Assembly (NCBI GenBank): GCA_003833135.1
Contig: QZLH01000660.1
Span: forward strand, 19,408 to 35,078
DNA from: Oehlia diaphana
Taxonomy: Eukaryota; Glomeromycota; Glomeromycetes; Glomerales; Glomeraceae
Length of the DNA: 15,671 bases
Direction: 5' to 3'
Shown in pieces: positions 9,644-15,671 of this stretch. Position 1 is the stretch's first letter, and the number at the start of each line of letters is the position of its first letter. Under the pieces are notes generated by a model. It worked only from the letters and a program-made list of their open reading frames with translations, ran no database searches and was not told the DNA's origin. The translations under genes and the position numbers were made by a program.

Positions 9644-10509
9644 CCACAACGTATAGGAAATAAAATAAATTGTAAAGAAGGCTACGGTAAGACTAAAATA
9701 CAAGAATCTTACCATCGGTTGTTTCCCAATTAAGACCTCCTATGAACATCTTTCTACAGTATTCAATGTGAACGATTTATGGTAAAGGAATACAGTTGAT
9801 AGATAGATAGATAGATAGATAGATGTATTCGATATATATAGATATAATAATTTATATATATAAATAGTGTAAAAAAAAAGTATTGGGGAAAAAGAGAAAC
9901 CTATTAGTTGTAATTTATCTGCAATGCTCTAAAGAAATAAAAATAAACCTAACCACAAAAAAAAAAAATATTATATTATAGTATCTTCGAAAATTTTATA
10001 TTTCTCCCTCTCCCTCTCTTTCCATGCTACATCATAAAATTGTAATCCAGATTTCTTTGTGTTATATTTCTCTATTTTATTATTTGTATAGGCAATTTCC
10101 TTCCTCAAGGCTAATAATTATAATTTTTCGTGTATAACTATATGTGTAAGTTTGAGTATTAAAAGCCTCTCCAGAGTTTGCCTTCTTTCGATTTTCCTTC
10201 CTTATATTAGAAATCATAGAAGTGCATCATGAAGAATATCCTGGATCGTTGGTTTCGAGCAAGACGAAAAAAAAAAAAAGATACGGAAAAAAAAGAGGGG
10301 GAAAACTCCACAAAAAATTGCAATCTAAAAGTTTCCAACTAAAAGAAAATTGCAAAGAATATTATCAAAGCGATGATACTTTACCCTTCTTCGTGTGTTG
10401 ATGCTTTATTATTTTCTTCTTTTTTGATCATCATATCAGTTTCTTGAACTGATCTTCCATCTTGTTTAGAATCTGATGATTGGCGAGATGACGAACTGTC
10501 GGCTGCCAT
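7779..10509 (-). CDS. HRP1: HRP1/Nab4-like hnRNP with two RRMs and a G/S/Y-rich tail, 6 exons
   Basis: This is a two-RRM RNA-binding protein closest in pattern to yeast Hrp1/Nab4, which binds UA-rich elements in cleavage factor IB during mRNA 3'-end formation and shuttles between nucleus and cytoplasm. Exons by eye: 10509-10385, 9753-9713, 9206-9043, 8919-8665, 8596-8262, 8172-7779; 1314 nt, 437 aa. RRM1 is at about 43-115 with RNP2 MFIGGL (44-49) and RNP1 RGFGFLTF (83-90). The linker IDPKRAIPREEQEKTEK is almost that of Hrp1. RRM2 is at about 127-200 with IFVGGI (128-133) and RGFGFITF (167-174), then VEVKRAMPKHK. Residues about 205-437 are low complexity in G, S, Y and N, with a five-histidine run, as in hnRNP prion-like tails. 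Exon 2 is only 41 nt and carries RNP2. DAZAP1 or Musashi-type proteins are the alternative family. Confidence 0.92.
9609..9643. repeat. (AG)n microsatellite in an intron
   Basis: A dinucleotide AG run of about 17 units, broken once by a C near 9615, follows a short TA run (about 9595-9607). It lies in the 506-nt second intron of the HRP1-like gene; read on the gene strand it is a CT-rich polypyrimidine tract about 400 nt before the acceptor, in an intron whose donor ends at 9712. Confidence 0.95.
9798..9824. repeat. (GATA)n microsatellite in an intron
   Basis: Six perfect GATA units plus GAT lie in the first intron (9754-10384) of the HRP1-like gene, about 45 nt upstream of the 41-nt exon on the gene strand (where it reads as TATC). 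Such tracts are length-polymorphic. Confidence 0.95.
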
Positions 10510-11153
10510 TGTGAACTATTTGTTGCTTAATAATTAGTTTTTTCGATTGATCTTTTGGTTCGAATAGTAAACTCCTTCACTGAAAAAGCCTGATGTTTAT
10601 AAATATATTTGACTGTTAAAAAAAAAATGTATTTCTATGTAAAAACTACCCATTAGTAACTTACTATATATATATTTTCAATAAGAGCGGGCTGAAAACT
10701 GGGACAAAAGGTTATTAATTACAACTCCTCTGTAACACAGTTTTTATTTGTGTAAGAAAACATTGTAAATTACTAATACGTAAATTATAACACTGCGCCA
10801 AATCTTTTGTAGCATTGACGTAAATTGAAGAAAATGAATTTACATATAAATCATGTGAACACATAAACTCATTTTCTACCAATTTTATTATTTAAAATAT
10901 TTAATAAATATTAAATAAGAAAAAATTTATTTATCGCATGGTGCGAAAAAAATTATATATCACGCTTATTTTATCACGTGATATGTTGTTATATTATTAT
11001 TCGCATTTATTATATTTTATTACATACTACATATACTTCTTATGTAGTTCTTTATTATCTTTCTGTAATCGTGTTCACATGGTTTTAAAAATAAAATTAC
11101 ATACTACATATTATAACCAAATAAAATGAAAAAGATATTAAAGACTTATACTT
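10510..11153. other. Intergenic region and probable HRP1-like promoter
   Basis: This 644-bp stretch lies between the HRP1-like start codon and the MULE remnant. Its left part should be the promoter and 5' UTR of the HRP1-like gene. A perfect ten-base palindrome atcacgtgat (CACGTG core 10975-10980) pairs partly with atatcacg just to its left. The motif tacatactacatat occurs near 11020 and 11098. The open frame on the plus strand at 10938-11129 is AT-rich, tyrosine- and leucine-rich and has no recognisable homology, so it is not called. Confidence 0.5.
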
Positions 11154-13230
11154 TTAACTACTTTTTTTATTAGGACATTTAGGAGCATAATGTCCAGTTT
11201 TATGACATAAACTACATTTACATCCACTTGTATTATTACTATTATCATTTATGTTTTCAATATCTATCTCATATACATTTTCTTTTTGATTTTTACTACT
11301 ATTTGCTTTGTTTTTTCCCTTATTATAAGCTTTAAATCTTTTACCAGTGGGTCTACCTTTATCTTGACATTTTATTGGATCTTTGATATTATTTATATCA
11401 TAAACTTGTCCATCAGATAATTTCATTTTATTACCCAAATTTATATTTTCATTAAGAATATTCTTCCTTCTAATTTGGATTGTGCTTTAGCATTCAATTT
11501 TGCTTCCTTTTCAGAAATATATGCTAAAAGAATATCATCCAGATTATTAATCATTATTGTTTAATGAATAATTTAAAGCTTGCTTAAAATGTCTTATAAG
11601 CTGACCATATTCAATTTTTTTTTTGCATACAATGTCAAACCTGAATTTCCTAAATATTATCATGATGTTTAAGAATAAAATCAGCTGGTTGACAATAATC
11701 TAATTGGTTTAAATTTTTTGAAGACACTTCAATAAATGTTTCCTTGAAAATAGAATCTATACAGTTCTAAAAATCATTTTGAAGCTATCTCATTGGCATT
11801 AATATTAAATGAAATAAAGCAGCTAAATTTTCAATCATCAATTTGAAGTAATAATGACACACAATTCCATAAGATACTAATAATAAACATGTGCACAAAT
11901 GAGTTTCATCATTAAGAATGATAATATGTTGATATGAATTTAGGAATATATAAGGAATAATTTTCTATATTTCTTTTATTAATTCTTTTGACACTGAATT
12001 TAATAATGACTTTAAATATGTCTGCCGATAGTTATAATGATCTTTAACATTTTCAATTTTTTTTCAAATAATATTCAGAATAACTAACATTTACAATATC
12101 TTTACCTTAATCATTATCATTTATAAGTTCAATTTGATCCTAAAAATAAAACAATTAAAATTAATATTTTCAATTCTAAATATAATTAACAATCTTAACT
12201 CTAATTTTAATTTCTAACTCTAATTCTAACCCTAACTAACCCTAACTAATTCTAATTAATCCTAATCTTAACCTAACTCTAATTCTAAACTAATCTAATT
12301 CCAGTTTATATTTACTGATTAGTTTTAATGAATTCAAAAGCATCTTCAATAGATTGTTTTTTACATCTATATAGTACTAATTTACATATTTGTTTTTGTA
12401 TTTCATTGATAATTCATAGTGAAAAATATTTCTGTATAGTCCTATTAATACTACTAAAGAAACTATAAACAACAAATGATTAATAATATATTGTTAATTT
12501 ATATTTTCATACTAAAAAGTGTTTATTCATTTCTTCTCTTTGCATTTTAGAATCAAGAGCTTTAATTATATCAGCCATAGTAGAACTAGAAGAAATAGCT
12601 TTATGAATAATTGCATTAATTGATTCAACTCACTGTGTTGATTGCATACCAGCTGTAAATCTTCAACTTATGAATGTACATGTCCAAGAATAATGTATTG
12701 AATAAAATTGGATTATTCAAATATTCATTAGCAGTAGGATAATTTTTCAATAAAGCTTAAAATCTTTACTTAAAAAATTTTCACATGAAGAATTACACAT
12801 ACATTAAAAATCACGAACAAATTGCTTAAAATTTACAGAACTAAGCTTAGATTTAAGTCTTTTTGGCAAATTTTGTGATATATACCATATGCAATGAATA
12901 TAATAAGTATTTTTGTATACAATGCTACATATCACGTTTATAGCTGGATCCATATCAGTTAATGTAACTTTTAATTCCAAACTTGTTGCATCTAGTGTTT
13001 GTTATAAAATCCATTCATAGCTTTCCTGTATTTCATCAGTTAAAAAGGCTTGAGCACCTAAATATGATATTCCATTATTGTCAATAATTATAAACAAAGA
13101 TAATAGAAAATTATATTTGTTAGTTCTAGTAGTATTATAATCTGTCTATTCCCCATTCATATTCATGACCGGATATCTGATATTTTCAGATAATAGATGA
13201 AAATTTTGTAGATGATATAACCCTTGAAGT
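11154..13230 (-). pseudogene. Decayed MULE (Mutator-like) transposase
   Basis: Reading the minus strand from about 13230, the frame YNTTRTNKYNFLLSLFIIID, then SYEWIL, LTDMDPAI, YIHCIWYISQNLPKRLKSKL and finally VESINAIIHKAISSSSTMAD follows the MULE transposase order. The catalytic residues appear present as D (codon 13140-13142), D (12954-12956 or 12948-12950) and E (12624-12626). Stops interrupt it (after NMNGE, SYEWIL and KQFVRDF, and before VESINAI) and the frame shifts near 12740. The C-terminal part is the open frame 11154-11438, which ends in a CCHC zinc knuckle (CSLCHKTGHYAPKC). The stretch between about 11600 and 12140 is badly decayed. It lacks an intact N-terminal region and no terminal inverted repeats were found. 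This architecture is common in Glomeromycotina, by recall. Confidence 0.85.
12190..12301. repeat. Degenerate telomere-like CTAACCCTAA tract
   Basis: About 110 bp are made of variants of a five- to seven-base unit: ctaaccctaactaaccctaa in the core, grading into ctaatt, cctaat and ctaact on both sides. The core contains the CCCTAA unit of the common fungal telomere repeat. The tract lies within the MULE remnant, in a stretch that looks like an intron (possible donor at 12315, acceptor ttttatttttag at 12140). Confidence 0.75.
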
Positions 13231-13494
13231 CAGGTTAATCACGTGATCAAAAGAATAATTAACCGAAGAATAAATGAAATACCGAAAAAAATATGGATAA
13301 ATATTTAACCGATGGATAAATATTTAGCCGAAGGAATAATATTTAGCCGAAATAATTATAAGAAATGATAGTATATAGTTACACAATATTATTTATAGAT
13401 ATTTATTTTTAGAATAGTTTTATTTTTAAAATAGTTCATTTTATTTTTAGAATAATCTATTTATAGTTTTATTTAGTAGTCGTTAGAAGAAATA
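13231..13494. other. AT-rich repetitive DNA left of the Tigger-like element
   Basis: No coding sequence is seen. The MULE-like frame ends abruptly at about 13230. A short inverted repeat ggttaat/attaacc (about 13234-13264) encloses a CACGTG palindrome (13241-13246). A 19-bp unit then repeats three times: 13295-13313, 13314-13332 and 13333-13351, of the form ggataaatattta(a/g)ccga(t/a). This may be part of another element, possibly an LTR, split by the Tigger-like insertion, but that is a guess. Confidence 0.45.
13295..13351. repeat. 19-bp tandem repeat, three copies
   Basis: Three adjacent 19-bp units share the pattern gga(t/a)(a/t)a(a)tattta(a/g)ccga. Copies 1 and 2 differ by two bases and copy 3 has drifted in its first half. 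The related word accgaagaataaat lies just upstream near 13262. Confidence 0.8.
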
Positions 13495-13521
13495 CCATAT
13501 TTTATCGAAATTAAGCACCCC
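13495..13521 (+). repeat. Left terminal inverted repeat of the Tigger-like element
   Basis: The terminus starts with C right after the TA target site and reads into tattttatcgaaattaagcacccc. It mirrors the right terminus at 15260-15285. Confidence 0.88.
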
Positions 13522-13600
13522 TCGAAAATAAGCACCCCCCCTTATCTTGCACGACTTCAAGCAAAAATCAAAAATAAGCACCATCGAAAATAAGCACCCC
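13506..13600 (+). repeat. Subterminal repeats of the Tigger-like element
   Basis: Four copies of (t)cgaaa(a/t)taagcaccc lie in this 95-bp stretch: about 13506-13521, 13522-13540, 13568-13582 and 13584-13600. The first overlaps the TIR. Repeated subterminal words of this kind are usually transposase-binding sites, though binding is inferred. Confidence 0.75.
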
Positions 13601-13656
13601 TATACTTTATTAATATATGATTTACAAATATAACGATTAGAATAAAAAAAAAATTC

Positions 13657-15030
13657 CTATTCACTATCATTATTATTATCCATATCAACAATTTCTAATT
13701 CCTCCTCTTCTCTTTCATTTTCAATTTTTCTGAGAAATTCATCAATTTCTTCATAAATAGCATCATCTTCTGATCTGTCTAGTGCATTAGATATACCACA
13801 TTTTTTAAAAGAATAGACAATAATATCATCAGAAATACTTTTCCATGCGCGCTTTACCCATCCGCAAATGTCACTTATCTTTACACGTCAAAGATTTCCT
13901 GCTTCAATATACCCAGCACCACCATTAGACCAAAAATGCCACTCTTTACGAAGATTATCCTTAAATGATTTATTGATAGCAATATCAAGGGGTTGACATT
14001 TACTGGTTAAACCACCAGGAATTACTGCCAAATCAATATTGCTTTGATTAAATTTTTCTTTAACTGACTCTTCCAAATGTCCTCTAAAAGAATCAAAAAC
14101 CATCATGGCTGGAAATCTGGATTGGCCATTTGAACTTCTCATACGATTAAGATAATCAATGTAACATTTCATCAATTCAACATTCATCCATCCACTCTCT
14201 TAAAACTATACAACTACACCAGGAGGAGCCTTTTCGCTGCGTGGCATTTGTTTACCTTTGAAAATACAAATGGGTGGTAATCTAGTTCCATCTGTAATAA
14301 AAGAAGAATTAAAAAAAATAATAATCATATTAAGACCACTAAATCATCAAATATTTACCTGCAGCACATGTCAAAACAACAGTAAACCAGTTGTTTTCAT
14401 TGCCTGTTCCACAGATGTGAACAGTTTTTTTCCCCTTTGTATTAATCATAAAGTTCCCAGCCATGTCAAACTATACAGGCGTTTCATTCATGTTGAATAT
14501 GTTGCATAATTCAAAAGATTTCCAAATTCTAGGGCGAATAACAAACCAGTAAAACTCTTCCAACTTTTCTTCTAATTGCTCAGGAAGTTTTTGTGATATT
14601 TTTGTATGCCGACGCCTTGTTAAATTATGCCTCTTCATAAAGGCATTTAACCAACCTGTAGTTGCTTTAAACTCTGTTGTTAAATCACCATAAAGTGCTA
14701 CCATATCTGCTCTATCCAAAATTTCATTCATTGAAATTCTTATGATTACAAATGTAACAGCTAATCCCTTTTTTCTTTGTTCTAAAATCCAGCTATATAG
14801 TTCCTTTTCAGCTTCAGGATAGAAAGCCTTTCGACCGGAACCCACCCACATATTTTTATCATTTATTTCACTTGTCCAAGTTTCGCTTGCCTTAATTTAG
14901 CGCCCAACCATAGTTTTGTCAATTTCAAAATGTCTGCCTGCCACATTTCTTCCGTGTTGAATAGCATAAGCAATAACGATTTTTTTTGTTTGATAGAATA
15001 CGAATTACGTTGACGTTTAACCTTTGGCAT
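13657..15030 (-). pseudogene. Tigger/pogo-like DDE_1 transposase, inactivated
   Basis: The start MPKVKRQRNSYSIKQKK leads into a psq-type helix-turn-helix (IVAYAIQHGRNVAGRHFEID), then a CENP-B-type helix-turn-helix (TTGWLNAFMKRHNLTRRRHT), then the DDE_1 catalytic domain. A 67-nt GT-AG intron at 14292-14358 is still intact (TVVLTCAA | DGTRLPPICIFKGKQ). Catalytic positions are NMNET (first Asp replaced by Asn, codon 14486-14488), MVFDSFRGHL (Asp kept) and CQPLDIAINKSFK (Asp kept). The acidic tail ends at 13657. Breaks: a frame slip in an A8 run near 14980-14987, and in-frame stops at 14897-14899, 14471-14473, 14206-14208, 14200-14202 and 13888-13890. Full length would be about 435 aa, slightly short for the family. 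Jerky and CENP-B are domesticated relatives, but the stops argue against domestication. Confidence 0.9.
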
Positions 15031-15208
15031 TATTTTTCCAGAGAGAAGAGATCGTGCAAAACTCAAAATTCGCATTTATACGCGTAATTGAAAAAAAGCC
15101 CCTTAATTTCGATCATGTGTGTGGCTTAGCAGACTGCACCGTAAGAAAAAAAATTCGATCATGCAGATTGCGTCATAAAATCATTTTTTTACTGAATTAG
15201 AAAAAGTA

Positions 15209-15228
15209 TCAAAATTAAGCACCACCCC
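15209..15228 (+). repeat. Subterminal copy inside the right end of the element
   Basis: The word tcaaaattaagcaccacccc matches the left subterminal repeats and is in the same orientation as them, opposite to the right TIR 35 bp away. A further ttaatttcgatcatg, in TIR-like inverted orientation, lies near 15103-15117. Confidence 0.65.
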
Positions 15229-15259
15229 AAACTTTTCGCTCAAAATCATTGTAAAAAGA

Positions 15260-15285
15260 GGGTACTTAATTTCGATAAAATACAG
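15260..15285 (-). repeat. Right terminal inverted repeat of the Tigger-like element
   Basis: Read from outside on the minus strand, the end is ctgtattttatcgaaattaa followed by gtaccc, mirroring the left end at 13495-13521. It is flanked by TA at 15286-15287. Confidence 0.88.
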
Positions 15286-15671
15286 TAGATGGCGCAGCAA
15301 GAGAATAGATAGAAATAGTGTTTTATAGTTCTAATAAAATCTTTGAAAGAAAGTTAGAAAATAGGAGAATAATTTTTATTAAATTGTTATAAATAGATGT
15401 GGGATTCAATAGGAATTCTGCAGTCTTGGACTCCGCAGTTCATTGACTCAAATAAAATTATTAATTATTAAAAGTTATTTTGAATATGCTCATAATTTGC
15501 CTGAGAGTTAATTAATAATAAGTCCAGATAAATAAAGTATAGGGAAACTCTCTGAGTTTGAAATTAAAGAAATGAAACTAATAAAATGATAATAAAATAT
15601 GGGAGAATTATCGCAGTTTGTAAGAAGAAATAATGTAATAATGAAAATCTAAACCAAGCGTACGAAAAAGA
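15286..15671. other. AT-rich flank right of the Tigger-like element
   Basis: No coding sequence is seen. A loose direct repeat of about 45 bp is visible: ggaaactctctgagtttgaa near 15543 and ggagaattatcgcagtttgt near 15602, each followed by aagaaat(g/a)a...aataatga-like sequence. A gaattctgcagtcttggactccgcagttc stretch near 15413-15441 contains the small repeat tgcagt/cgcagt. It is probably the other half of the repeat into which the element inserted. Confidence 0.45.

Larger units (their letters stand above)
13495..15285 (-). mobile_element. Tigger/pogo-like DNA transposon, 1791 bp, TIRs and TA duplication
   Basis: The left end begins ccatattttatcgaaattaa and the reverse complement of the right end begins ctgtattttatcgaaattaa; about 24 bp match with three differences (positions 2 and 3, and agcaccc against agtaccc). 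A TA dinucleotide flanks both ends (13493-13494 and 15286-15287), the target duplication expected of Tc1/mariner-pogo elements. The interior carries one transposase pseudogene on the minus strand. Extra copies of cgaaaataagcaccc lie inside the left end and one tcaaaattaagcaccaccc copy inside the right end. The ends are intact, so the element could still be moved in trans. Confidence 0.88.

Noticed and set aside
9609..9824. AG and GATA arrays as a possible CRISPR-like repeat array
   Set aside because: These are simple microsatellites without spacers inside introns of a eukaryotic gene.
10938..11129. Plus-strand 63-aa open frame rich in Tyr, Leu and Ile
   Set aside because: This composition is expected from random AT-rich DNA; no homology or splice context supports it.
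11154..11438. Zinc-knuckle open frame as a retrotransposon gag or stand-alone gene
   Set aside because: No reverse transcriptase or protease lies nearby, and upstream decayed frames match a MULE transposase, whose C-terminus carries this type of zinc knuckle in related genomes.
14258..14509. Plus-strand 83-aa open frame
   Set aside because: It is antisense to the DDE_1 transposase pseudogene and its intron, with no homology.

Overview
The window looks like nuclear DNA of an early-diverging fungus, most likely a Glomeromycotina (arbuscular mycorrhizal) genome of the Rhizophagus type. The reasons are: very AT-rich intergenic DNA, genes cut by many short GT-AG introns (mostly 70-100 nt), a two-RRM protein of the fungal Hrp1/Nab4 type, and degenerate MULE and Tigger/pogo transposons of the kind common in those genomes. 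No bacterial, organellar or viral gene was seen. The taxon is an inference; no marker gene was available.

Layout. Positions 1-2916 hold no gene. They contain AT-rich DNA with short tandem repeats, a foldback element (about 343-791), a MITE with 31-bp terminal inverted repeats (1201-1471) and a diverged, shortened relative of it (about 1591-1785). Positions 2917-10509 hold three genes, all on the minus strand, head to tail: a HRP1-like RNA-binding protein (10509 to 7779), an unrecognised 199-aa basic protein (7217 to 6396), and an eight-exon gene for a homologue of negative elongation factor A (NELF-A; 5907 to 2917). From about 11154 to the right edge the DNA is transposon-derived: a decayed MULE transposase (11154-13230) and a Tigger/pogo-like element with both TIRs and a TA target duplication (13495-15285), itself inserted into AT-rich repetitive sequence.

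The most interesting gene is NELF-A. All exons join in frame by eye (1821 nt, 606 aa), and the product shows the N-terminal domain, the middle KLLDI-like motif and the C-terminal domain of animal NELF-A in the right order. NELF causes promoter-proximal pausing of RNA polymerase II in animals and is missing from budding yeast, so a NELF-A in a fungal genome suggests pausing machinery in early-diverging fungi. One intron of this gene also holds a probable 30-nt microexon that would add a basic patch. The HRP1-like protein (nuclear mRNA 3'-end processing) and NELF-A both act on nascent RNA polymerase II transcripts, but the sequence gives no evidence that the neighbourhood is functional. Splice sites were assigned by eye from GT-AG signals, reading frame and homology; no transcript data were available.
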